A stretch of DNA of 27,169 nt. Origin: Herminiimonas sp. (GTDB lineage Bacteria; Pseudomonadota; Gammaproteobacteria; Burkholderiales; Burkholderiaceae). A program made the position numbers and the translations under genes. The notes beneath the pieces were generated by a model, which was not told the DNA's origin, searched no databases, and saw only the letters and a list, made by a program, of their open reading frames with translations. This document shows positions 15,473 through 22,665 of the stretch, in pieces. The number at the start of each line of letters is the position of its first letter. Within the stretch, counting starts at the first letter, position 1. The DNA lies in the NCBI GenBank assembly GCA_014377155.1, contig JACMQD010000208.1, forward strand, positions 1 through 27,169, read 5' to 3'.

Positions 15473-15511
15473 ACCGCCCAAGCAAGCAGCAGCAGTTTCG
15501 TTAGCGGATTA

Positions 15512-15598
15512 ATGGGTGAAGAAGATTGCGTTCGGTCGTATATTCTGATTTCGCTTTTATCGGGCCGCCTGTCCTGCGGCCCGTTCGCGTTTACCTAA
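15512..15598 (+). other. 28-codon open frame containing a GC-rich hairpin (candidate leader peptide or small RNA)
   Basis: ATG at 15512-15514, TAA at 15596-15598. Codons 10-17 read SYILISLL, rich in Ile and Leu. The next codons form a perfect hairpin, CGGGCCGC (15561-15568), seven bases, GCGGCCCG (15576-15583), then TTCGCGTTT. Ribosome binding is weak (CGGA). With the TATAAT upstream this could be a leader with attenuator or a roughly 110-base small RNA ending near the hairpin. The next gene, minC, begins 130 bases later. I do not recognise the element. Confidence 0.3.
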
Positions 15599-15727
15599 TG
15601 AGCACGCCGTAGCGCACAGAGTGGCATGATCATCTGCACGCTTCGACCAGCTGACGAACATGCCTGATGCCGCGACTGAATTCGTATGTGCGTTGAAGGC
15701 CGTACCTTAACCTCAATTTGATTTCTT

Positions 15728-16477
15728 ATGCTGAAAACCCCATCTCGCAAGCCGATAGAAATCAAGATTTCAACTGTGGTCGCTGTATCGGTCATCCTTC
15801 ACGATGCGGACATGGCTGTGCTCGATGACGCAATGAAAGACATGACGAACGGCGATTCGGATTTTTTCGAAGACGAGTTGGCCATCATCGACGTAGCGTC
15901 GCTCGACCCTGCCGGCGTAGCCGTCGACTGGCTGGCGCTGGTCGGACTGCTAGGGCGGTACCGTCTTAATCCGGTTGCAGTGCGCAATGCGCCGCCGGCA
16001 ATGCATGCCGAAATTCTTGCGCTCGGGCTCAGCCTGGACACAAACGTCACCGCCCGGCAGGCCGCGACTGCCCCGGTTCCGGCTGCAAAAGAACTTACAG
16101 CGCCGGTTGCGCCACCGATGTTGCAGCCTGGCGTGACCACGATGATTGTCGATACGCCTGTACGCGCCGGTCAGCGTATTTACGCGCGCGGCGCGGACCT
16201 GATCATCAACGCCGCGGTCAACAACGGCGCCGAGGTCATTGCCGACGGCAGCATCCATGTATATGCGCCGTTGCGCGGGCGGGCACTGGCCGGCGCCAGC
16301 GGCAATCCGGACGCGCGGATCTTCGCGATGACCATGGAAGCCGAGCTAGTATCGATTGCCGGCATGTATCGCACATTTGAAAACGGCTGTCCCGAAGATT
16401 TGGCCAACCGTCCGGTTCAGATCCGGCTGATCGGTGACCGCATCGACCTGACCGCCATTTCGCCGGCGACGCGCTGA
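15728..16477 (+). CDS. minC: Septum site-determining protein MinC
   Basis: A 249-residue inhibitor of FtsZ ring assembly. The N-terminal FtsZ-binding domain (about 8-105) starts with [16 protein letters not shown] and ends near HAEILALGL. An Ala/Pro-rich linker (about 108-133) leads to the C-terminal beta-helix (about 134-249) with [34 protein letters not shown] and [11 protein letters not shown], the region that binds MinD and FtsZ. The start ATG 15728 has no strong ribosome binding site. It is the first gene of minCDE, 32 bases before minD. Together the three place the division site at mid-cell. Confidence 0.96.
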   Translation: MLKTPSRKPIEIKISTVVAVSVILHDADMAVLDDAMKDMTNGDSDFFEDELAIIDVASLDPAGVAVDWLALVGLLGRYRLNPVAVRNAPPAMHAEILALGLSLDTNVTARQAATAPVPAAKELTAPVAPPMLQPGVTTMIVDTPVRAGQRIYARGADLIINAAVNNGAEVIADGSIHVYAPLRGRALAGASGNPDARIFAMTMEAELVSIAGMYRTFENGCPEDLANRPVQIRLIGDRIDLTAISPATR

Positions 16478-16509
16478 TCGATTCTGACTATTTATTAAGG
16501 AGCTTGTTT

Positions 16510-17325
16510 GTGGCAAAAATCATTGTTGTGACATCCGGCAAAGGAGGCGTAGGCAAGACAACGTCCAGCGCCAGTTTTGCATCCGGTCTCGCACTCCGCG
16601 GACACAAGACAGCGGTTCTCGATTTCGATGTGGGCCTGCGCAACCTCGACCTGATCATGGGCTGCGAGCGTCGCGTGGTGTATGACCTCATCAATGTCAT
16701 CAATAACGAAGCCACATTGAATCAAGCGCTGATCAAAGACAAACACTGCGATAACCTGTACGTTCTGCCGGCTTCGCAAACACGTGACAAGGATGCCCTG
16801 AGCGAAGCGGGTGTGGAACGCATCCTCAAAGAGCTCGGGGAGATGGATTTCGAGTACATCATTTGCGATTCGCCGGCAGGCATCGAGCATGGCGCGATCA
16901 TGGCGCTGACGTTTGCCGACGAGGCCATTATCGTGACCAATCCGGAAGTCTCGTCGGTACGCGACTCGGACCGTATCCTCGGCATTATCCAGGCCAAGTC
17001 CCGGCGCGCGCTCAATGGCGGAGAGCCTGTCAAAGAACATTTGCTGATTACGCGCTACGTTCCCAAGCGGGTCGAGGCCGGAGAAATGCTGTCGTACACC
17101 GATGTTCAGGAAATCCTGCGCATTCCGCTGGTCGGAATCATTCCCGAATCGGAATCGGTGTTGCATGCCTCCAACCAGGGCAACCCGGCCATCCACATCG
17201 AAGGCACGGATGTTTCCGAGGCTTACAAGGATCTGGTATCACGGTTTTTGGGGGAGGAGCTGCCGCTGCGCTTTACGACCTATGAGAAACCGAGTTTGTT
17301 ACAGCGCATATTTAGAGGCAAATGA
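16510..17325 (+). CDS. minD: Septum site-determining ATPase MinD
   Basis: A 271-residue ParA-family ATPase. The deviant Walker [10 protein letters not shown] has signature Lys11 and Lys16, followed by the [10 protein letters not shown] switch and IICDSPAG Walker B. The C-terminal amphipathic helix ([11 protein letters not shown]) binds the membrane. The start is taken as GTG at 16510: AAGGAG at 16496-16501 is eight bases before it, whereas the TTG at 16504 would be only two bases from that site. The resulting N-terminus, [13 protein letters not shown], is the family standard. It recruits MinC and is displaced by MinE. Confidence 0.97.
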   Translation: MAKIIVVTSGKGGVGKTTSSASFASGLALRGHKTAVLDFDVGLRNLDLIMGCERRVVYDLINVINNEATLNQALIKDKHCDNLYVLPASQTRDKDALSEAGVERILKELGEMDFEYIICDSPAGIEHGAIMALTFADEAIIVTNPEVSSVRDSDRILGIIQAKSRRALNGGEPVKEHLLITRYVPKRVEAGEMLSYTDVQEILRIPLVGIIPESESVLHASNQGNPAIHIEGTDVSEAYKDLVSRFLGEELPLRFTTYEKPSLLQRIFRGK

Positions 17326-17326
17326 C

Positions 17327-17590
17327 ATGGCCCTGCTCTCATTCCTTTTCAACACCAAGCCAAAGACGGCGGTTGCCGCTAAAGAACGGCTGCAGATCAT
17401 TATTGCGCGGGAACGCAATGGTCGAGCCGGACCTGACTTCCTGCCGGCTCTGCACAAGGAACTGATCGCCGTCATCTCGAAATATGTTCAGGTCAATGCC
17501 GACGACATCAAGATTTCCCTTGACCGACAGGGCAATCTCGAAGTCCTGGATGTCAACGTGATACTGCCCGACGCGGCCCCCGGCGCGTAA
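17327..17590 (+). CDS. minE: Cell division topological specificity factor MinE
   Basis: An 87-residue protein, the usual length. It has an N-terminal membrane-targeting stretch (MALLSFLFN), the anti-MinCD helix or strand ([12 protein letters not shown], 21-32) and a C-terminal dimer domain ([21 protein letters not shown]). It stimulates MinD ATPase and produces the pole-to-pole oscillation. The ATG at 17327-17329 lies one base after the minD stop, with AGAGG upstream, so translation is coupled. Confidence 0.97.
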   Translation: MALLSFLFNTKPKTAVAAKERLQIIIARERNGRAGPDFLPALHKELIAVISKYVQVNADDIKISLDRQGNLEVLDVNVILPDAAPGA

Positions 17591-17602
17591 TCGAAGCCAC
17601 AT

Positions 17603-17631
17603 GAAAACAGCGCACATTCTGCGCTGTTTTC
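17603..17631 (+). terminator. Terminator after minE (possibly bidirectional)
   Basis: A perfect 12-base stem (GAAAACAGCGCA, 17603-17614, with its inverse at 17620-17631) closes a five-base loop. The 3' arm ends in TTTT and the 5' arm begins with AAAA, so it can also serve the convergent aldehyde reductase gene. It starts 13 bases after the minE stop. Confidence 0.85.
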
Positions 17632-17692
17632 ATATCCTGCGTTAAGTCTCACACAAGCTTCAACCGTCTTAACGTTTGGTCAAAAGGCCGTG

Positions 17693-18850
17693 TCAGACAC
17701 GCAATTCAAGTACGGCCCGGGTAACAGCGAGGGTCACGTCGCGCCGTTCACCAAGTGCAGTCATACGGTGGGTTTCAAGCTGCGTCAAAACCTGGTCGAT
17801 ATTGTCTTTGCCAAGTCCGTAATCACTTAAATGCGTCGGCACGCCCATCGCCTCGAAGAAGTCCTGGGTTTTTTCGATCGCTGCATTGATACGGGTATCT
17901 TCCGCTCCGCTAGTCAGACCCCACACGCGGTCTGCATACTGTAATAACTTCGCGTGTTTGCTTTCCTTGCGCACCCGCAGCATGCCCGGCAACACGATCG
18001 CCAAGGTTTGTGCATGATCGAGGCCATGCAGTGCCGTCAATTCGTGGCCGACCATGTGCGTTGCCCAATCCTGCGGCACGCCGGCACCGATCAGGCCATT
18101 CAATGCCATGGTGGCACACCACATGATGTTGGCACGGACGTCGTAGTCATCAGGATTAGCCAGGGCTTTCGGTCCTTCCTCGATCAATGTTTTCAGAAGC
18201 GACTCGGCGAAGCGGTCCTGCACAGGGGCGTTGACCGGATACGTCATGTACTGTTCCATCACGTGCGCGAACGCATCGACCACGCCATTGCCGATCTGCT
18301 TGGTGGGAAGCGTAAACGTCGTTGTCGGATCGAGGATCGAAAATTTCGGAAAAACGTAACGGCTCGAAAATGCCATCTTCGCTTTCATCGACTTGCGTGT
18401 CACGACAGAACCGCTATTCATTTCCGATCCGGTAGCCGGCAACGTCAGGATCGATCCGAATGGCAAGGCGCCGGTGATGTTGGCACCGCGCTTTTCAAGA
18501 ATCTCCCATGGATCGCCTTCGAAACCCACTGCGGCGGCGACGAACTTGGTGCCATCGATTACCGAACCACCACCTACCGCAAGCAAGAAGTCGAGCTTTT
18601 CGCGACGTACCAGTTCCACTGCCTGCATGAGCGTTTCGTAGCTCGGATTAGGTTCGATTCCTGAAAATTCCTGAACCGTGCGGCTAGCAAGGCCGGCCAT
18701 CACCTGATCGAATACGCCGTTGTTCTTGATGCTGCCGCTGCCGTATAGGACCAGAACGCGGGCGTCGGCTGGGACTACCTTATCGAGGTCGGCGATTTTG
18801 CCTTTTCCAAACAGGATGTGTGTCGGATTATAAAAATCGAAATTGAGCAT
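17693..18850 (-). CDS. yqhD: YqhD-type iron-containing alcohol dehydrogenase / aldehyde reductase
   Basis: A 385-residue group III metal-dependent alcohol dehydrogenase. Key parts are the NADP-binding GGGSVIDGTKF (93-103), GSEMN (141-145), and metal ligands Asp192, His196, His265 and His279. The ligands match Asp194/His198/His267/His281 of E. coli YqhD with a constant shift of two. YqhD reduces a wide range of short aldehydes with NADPH and helps to remove toxic aldehydes formed in lipid peroxidation. The start ATG 18848-18850 has a strong AAGGA; an open frame reaching further up would overlap the hairpin and palindrome. It lies 86 bases after envZ on the same strand. Cytoplasmic. Confidence 0.93.
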   Translation of the reverse strand: MLNFDFYNPTHILFGKGKIADLDKVVPADARVLVLYGSGSIKNNGVFDQVMAGLASRTVQEFSGIEPNPSYETLMQAVELVRREKLDFLLAVGGGSVIDGTKFVAAAVGFEGDPWEILEKRGANITGALPFGSILTLPATGSEMNSGSVVTRKSMKAKMAFSSRYVFPKFSILDPTTTFTLPTKQIGNGVVDAFAHVMEQYMTYPVNAPVQDRFAESLLKTLIEEGPKALANPDDYDVRANIMWCATMALNGLIGAGVPQDWATHMVGHELTALHGLDHAQTLAIVLPGMLRVRKESKHAKLLQYADRVWGLTSGAEDTRINAAIEKTQDFFEAMGVPTHLSDYGLGKDNIDQVLTQLETHRMTALGERRDVTLAVTRAVLELRV

Positions 18851-18874
18851 GATGGTTCCTTCTGAAATAGGCTT

Positions 18875-18889
18875 CGCTTGAATCAAGCG
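18875..18889. promoter_or_regulatory. Palindrome upstream of the aldehyde reductase gene (candidate operator)
   Basis: CGCTTGA, A, TCAAGCG is a perfect 7-1-7 inverted repeat 24 bases before the start codon, between the ribosome binding site and a TATGAT (minus strand, about 18893-18898) that could be a -10. A repressor bound here would overlap the start of transcription. Confidence 0.4.
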
Positions 18890-18900
18890 GCAATCATACG

Positions 18901-18931
18901 CGTGTCCTTCAAACCGCGTTTGAAGGACACG
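18901..18931 (-). terminator. Perfect 13-base hairpin after envZ
   Basis: CGTGTCCTTCAAA (18901-18913), a five-base loop and TTTGAAGGACACG (18919-18931). It starts five bases after the envZ stop (18937). The stem is very stable, but no T-run follows on either strand, so it may be a transcript-stabilising hairpin, a Rho-linked end or a DNA-binding site. Confidence 0.5.
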
Positions 18932-18936
18932 AGCAA

Positions 18937-20298
18937 TCAAACAGCTGCGCGCGCGCCTTTAATGCGCGCCAGACTGATTTGCGCAATCAGTCCGCCGCCC
19001 TCCCGGTTGAACAGGCGAAGCTTGCCGCCATGACGTGTGACGATCCGATCGACGATTGCCAGCCCAAGCCCCGAGCCGTTCGCTTGTCCGCGCGCAGTAT
19101 CGAGCCGGGTGAATGGGCGCAGCAGGCGATCGATTTCGGACGCCGGAACGCCTTCGCCATGGTCACCGATTTCGATGACGATTTGATCGCCCGCCGCCCG
19201 GCAAACGAGATCTATGTCGGTCTTGTCGGTGCCGGGTGTGGCGCCGTAACGGCGGGCGTTTTCAATCAGGTTATTGACGACGCGCTTGAGATCGACACGG
19301 GCAGCGCGCGCCGTCATACCCAAGTCGATCATCGTACTTACCCGTAGTTCGCCGATCCGGCCCGCTTCATGGGCGGCTTCGGCCAGCATGCTGCTAATGT
19401 CCACCGTCTCCATACTAGATACATCCGTCGGTCGTGCATAGTCGAGGAACTGGCCGATGATGGCGTCCATCTGGGCCAGGTCGGATTGCATGCCCTCGCG
19501 TGCAGCCTGATCGAGATGCGCCATTTCGACTTCCAGCTGCATCCGGGCCAGCGGCGTGCGCAAGTCGTGGGAGATGCCGGCCAGAATCACAGCGCGGTCG
19601 GACTCGATGCGACTCAGCGCATCCACGGTCTGGTTAAAAGTGCGGTTGACTTCACGGATTTCCGTCGGGCCGGTTTCGGGCAAGGGTACAGGCTGCTGTC
19701 CGTTTGCCATGGCGCGCGCTGCAGCCGTCAAGCCCGCCAGCGGCTGATTGATGAGCCCCGAAATGAATACCGCGCCGATCAAGGACAGCAGCAGTGTTAC
19801 CGTACCCCAGCTTAGCCACTGAATGCCTGAGGTGCGCACCAGACGGTCGCGATCGAGCATGAGCCAGTATTCGTCATCGTCGATTTTGAAGCTGACCCAG
19901 AAGCCGGCGACATCGTTGACCATGCCGGCAAATCGGGTGTCGTCGCCTAGATTACTGCGCACCGATGACTGAATATCGGGCAGCAGCGCACTCGCCGGGG
20001 CGGGCGCAACCTGGTCGGTTTCTTCACGCGGGTAAATTCGGATGCCTTCATTGCTAGCCAGATCGAACAACAGTTCGCGTCGCAGTTCCGGCGCCGAATG
20101 AGTCAATGCAGCGCGGGTGATGGTGACTACCGAAATAACTTGTGCGGCGATCTGGCGCGCGCGTGGCTCGCGTTCGAGGGCACGAATGCTGACAATCCAC
20201 GTTGCCATACTGGCCGCGATCAAAAATGCGAGTAGGAAGAACGTGCGCCAAAACAGTCCGCTACGCAGCCACGCGAGGCGGTGCGTAACGATCGACAT
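18937..20298 (-). CDS. envZ: Sensor histidine kinase EnvZ
   Basis: A 453-residue inner-membrane kinase if started at the ATG 20296-20298; a TTG at 20325 is possible, and neither has a good ribosome binding site. It has TM1 (about 20-38), a periplasmic domain (about 40-160), TM2 (about 162-181), HAMP (to about 232), HisKA with AGISHDLRTPLARM (His244), and HATPase with NNLIENARRYG, GDHGEGVP and GSGLGLAIV. These and the HDLRTPLAR core match EnvZ. It phosphorylates OmpR in response to osmotic or membrane conditions. It lies 43 bases after ompR on the same strand, as in the usual ompR-envZ operon, with a short hairpin over the ompR stop. Confidence 0.92.
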   Translation of the reverse strand: MSIVTHRLAWLRSGLFWRTFFLLAFLIAASMATWIVSIRALEREPRARQIAAQVISVVTITRAALTHSAPELRRELLFDLASNEGIRIYPREETDQVAPAPASALLPDIQSSVRSNLGDDTRFAGMVNDVAGFWVSFKIDDDEYWLMLDRDRLVRTSGIQWLSWGTVTLLLSLIGAVFISGLINQPLAGLTAAARAMANGQQPVPLPETGPTEIREVNRTFNQTVDALSRIESDRAVILAGISHDLRTPLARMQLEVEMAHLDQAAREGMQSDLAQMDAIIGQFLDYARPTDVSSMETVDISSMLAEAAHEAGRIGELRVSTMIDLGMTARAARVDLKRVVNNLIENARRYGATPGTDKTDIDLVCRAAGDQIVIEIGDHGEGVPASEIDRLLRPFTRLDTARGQANGSGLGLAIVDRIVTRHGGKLRLFNREGGGLIAQISLARIKGARAAV

Positions 20299-20333
20299 GC
20301 GGGCGTCGGATGTTCGAGTTTGCAAACCCGAAG

Positions 20334-20352
20334 AGCCGCGCTTAGCGCGGCT
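20334..20352 (-). other. Short perfect hairpin across the ompR stop codon
   Basis: AGCCGCGC (20334-20341) and GCGCGGCT (20345-20352) pair across the three bases of the ompR stop codon. On the minus strand it is followed by TCTTCGGGTTT. It might reduce read-through or hinder ribosomes and so lower EnvZ relative to OmpR. Confidence 0.35.
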
Positions 20353-21109
20353 GGCCTTCAGGTATGAACACGTAGCCGAGACCCCATACGGTCTGGATAT
20401 AGAGAGGATTTGAAGGATCGGGCTCGATCAATTTGCGCAAGCGCGAGATCTGGACATCGAGACTGCGATCGAATACTTCATACTCGCGTCCACGCGCCAG
20501 CTCCATGAGCTTTTCACGCGAGAGCGGTTGACGGGCATGGCGGGCAAATACCTTCATGACTGAAAATTCACCGGTCGTCAGGGCCACACTTTCGCCCTTG
20601 CGCTTGAGGGTACGGGTACCCAGATCGAGCACGAAGTCGCCGAACGTAAAGGTTTGCGGTGTCTCGGACGGCGCGCCGGGCAATTCATCCGGGCCGATCC
20701 GTCGAAGTACCGCGGCGATGCGCGCGACTAGTTCGCGCGGGTTGAAAGGTTTTGCGAGATAATCGTCGGCGCCCATTTCGAGCCCGACGATGCGATCGAC
20801 ATCTTCACCCTTGGCAGTGAGCATGATAATAGGGGTCAAGTCACCGGCGCCGCGCAAACGTCGGCAGATCGACAGGCCGTCCTCGCCGGGAAGCATTAAA
20901 TCCAGGACCAGCAAGTCGTAACGCTCGCGCAGCCAGAGCTTGTTCATTGTCTGCGCATTTTCCGCAGTTACGACATTGAATCCCTGCTCGGTTAAGTAGC
21001 GCCGCAACAGGTCGCGCAATCGGAGGTCGTCGTCGACCACCAGAATCTTGGCTTGGTGCGTGGTGGTGGCTTGACCGCCTTTATTGAGTGATGAGTTTGT
21101 CGTATTCAT
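20342..21109 (-). CDS. ompR: Response regulator OmpR
   Basis: A 255-residue OmpR/PhoB-type regulator. The receiver (about 20-138) has DDD (26-28), phospho-acceptor Asp70 in LLVLDLMLPGEDG, Thr98 and Lys120 in LAKPFNP. The winged-helix domain (about 152-250) has TTGEFSVMKVFARHARQPLSREKL, then GREYEVFDRSLDVQISRLRKLIE and the VWGLGYVF end. Many of these residues are specific for OmpR among its family. The N-terminal 18 residues are a polar extension. ATG 21107-21109; no strong ribosome binding site. It controls outer-membrane porin genes in response to EnvZ. It is divergent from the small secreted protein gene, with 162 bases between. Confidence 0.95.
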   Translation of the reverse strand: MNTTNSSLNKGGQATTTHQAKILVVDDDLRLRDLLRRYLTEQGFNVVTAENAQTMNKLWLRERYDLLVLDLMLPGEDGLSICRRLRGAGDLTPIIMLTAKGEDVDRIVGLEMGADDYLAKPFNPRELVARIAAVLRRIGPDELPGAPSETPQTFTFGDFVLDLGTRTLKRKGESVALTTGEFSVMKVFARHARQPLSREKLMELARGREYEVFDRSLDVQISRLRKLIEPDPSNPLYIQTVWGLGYVFIPEGQPR

Positions 21110-21271
21110 GACGCTATGGTAACTTCAGAAAGACGTGGTTGGATACCAACCGGCCGAGGCATTACATGCTGTTACAAACTTTACCAGATGCTCGGTATGG
21201 CTCCCGGTAAAGCAGCATACACTTGTTTCCACGGTGTCCGCTTGCGAAGGCACGCTGCAATAGGAAAAACG

Positions 21272-21604
21272 ATGATGAATACAATTTCTGCAAAGCTGCT
21301 GCTAACCGCGCTTTTTTCGGTCGCGAGTCTAAGTAATGTCATGGCCGATCAGCGCGACCAGAACGATGGTAGAGGCAGTCAGCGCTACGAGCGCCCGGAC
21401 CGGTCCGAGCGCAACGATGAGGCTCGCCGAAACCAGGATGCCAGTCAACAGGATAATGCGCGACAAAGCCAGCCGGTTGACAACCAGCGTCAAGGGAATG
21501 CCGATAACGGTCGACGTAATGGCCGCATGACACAGGAAGAAAAACAAGCTTTGCGTCGGCAGATCAATGAAGCAGGGCATGACATTTACGCGCCGCGCCG
21601 TTAA
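21272..21604 (+). CDS. Small secreted Arg/Gln/Asn/Asp-rich protein
   Basis: A 110-residue protein with a signal peptide (MMNTISAKLLLTALFSVASL, cleaved probably after SNVMA). The mature part of about 86 residues is very hydrophilic and rich in Arg, Asp, Gln and Asn, and is likely disordered. A short C-terminal segment, MTQEEKQALRRQINEAGHD, ends in IYAPRR. Similar ends (a TxEE-x-ALRRQI-x-EAGxDxY pattern) are, to my recollection, common to small hypothetical exported proteins of betaproteobacteria. The start ATG at 21272 has AGGAAA nine bases upstream; a second ATG follows. It is divergent from ompR. The function is unknown. Confidence 0.75.
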   Translation: MMNTISAKLLLTALFSVASLSNVMADQRDQNDGRGSQRYERPDRSERNDEARRNQDASQQDNARQSQPVDNQRQGNADNGRRNGRMTQEEKQALRRQINEAGHDIYAPRR

Positions 21605-21615
21605 TTTGCGCCACA

Positions 21616-22239
21616 TTACGTTCGATCATCCGCATCATCGCTTCGACGCCGACGATCGTTCGGCGCTCTTTTAGATTCGACATCAGATTCGAGCCAATCC
21701 CGTGCAAGCAGTCCATGGCAGTTCAAATCGTGAAACTGGTTTCCCCAAAACCCCTGCTCGCGATGCACCCCCTCCAGTTTGAATCCAAGTTTTTCAATTA
21801 ACGTACCCGACGCGGTATTTTTCGGGTGAATTTCCGCCTGGATGCGGTTCAGTCCGAGGTCGTTAAATCCGTAATGCAAAATGCTGGACACTGCTTCGAT
21901 CATATAGCCCTGGCGATGAAAACTGCGGGCCAGTTCGAAACCGATCATGCAGTTATGCCAGCTTTTGTTCCAGCGAAACAATCCTGCAGTGCCGATCAAT
22001 TGGTTGTCGATACGGCGCACCAGCGCCCATCGCACGCCGGTCTTGCTTGCAAACCATGAGGCAAACAGCGTCGCAAGTGCAATCGCTTCATGCGGTTCCT
22101 TCATCGGATCGACGCCGAACCAGCGCATCGTCTCGATATCGGAATGAATGGCAAACAGCGCCGGCGCATCGGCATCGACGATTTCGCGAAGCAACAGACG
22201 CGGAGTGCCGCGTACGGGAAAGGAATGATCCATAGACAC
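21616..22239 (-). CDS. GNAT-family N-acetyltransferase (RimJ/RimL type)
   Basis: A 207-residue protein with the GNAT fold. The N-terminal TPRLLLREIVDADAPALF strand-helix is typical of RimJ/RimL relatives. It also has GTAGLFRWN, the acetyl-CoA pyrophosphate loop FHRQGYMIEA (about 108-117), then NRIQAEIHPKNTAS and LEKLGFKLEGV-type motifs. Such proteins transfer an acetyl group from acetyl-CoA to an amino group of a protein or small molecule; the substrate is unknown. The start is GTG 22237-22239 with GGTGA seven bases upstream; ATG at 22233 is the alternative. The last 20 residues are a charged tail. It converges on the small secreted protein gene with 11 bases between. Confidence 0.85.
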   Translation of the reverse strand: MSMDHSFPVRGTPRLLLREIVDADAPALFAIHSDIETMRWFGVDPMKEPHEAIALATLFASWFASKTGVRWALVRRIDNQLIGTAGLFRWNKSWHNCMIGFELARSFHRQGYMIEAVSSILHYGFNDLGLNRIQAEIHPKNTASGTLIEKLGFKLEGVHREQGFWGNQFHDLNCHGLLARDWLESDVESKRAPNDRRRRSDDADDRT

Positions 22240-22665
22240 GACATTTCACCAGGACAATCAGAATTGATTTCCTTTCGAGTATAGACGCAACCGGAAATAA
22301 CCCAGTTGCCGGACACCGGTAAAAGCAAAGTATGTTGTATCGCTTCGGATATCGGTGCGTAGCGGCCGTGCGTAGCCTGAACACTTACCTACCGCGCAAA
22401 AATGCTCCAAACCCGCCGAAATGAAGTTGGTTGCGAAAAATTTGGGTTTGTTACAACATCGAAAATGCGTCTGCCACACATTTTTGACGCCTTCCCACGC
22501 CTTCACGTGTAAGCTATAAATGTTGCCTATAATCATGTCGCCAAATGCTTGCTCTTGATGGGAGGATGCGCTGGAAACTGAGGCATAAGGGTTCCGGGCA
22601 CTTAATTCGATATTTGTTATACCAATTCAAATGAGGCTCCGAGCCTGCGTATCAAAGGATTTGCT
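22240..22665. other. Divergent promoter region between acetyltransferase and cyclic-di-GMP gene
   Basis: About 425 bases with no supported gene. An exact TATAAT lies at 22528-22533 on the plus strand, without a clear -35 at the right distance. A 6-1-6 palindrome AGGCTC-C-GAGCCT (22634-22646) lies just before the ribosome binding site of the downstream gene. Confidence 0.4.

Noticed and set aside
16504..16509. TTG as minD start
   Set aside because: It is two bases from the AAGGAG; the GTG at 16510 has correct spacing and gives the family-standard N-terminus.
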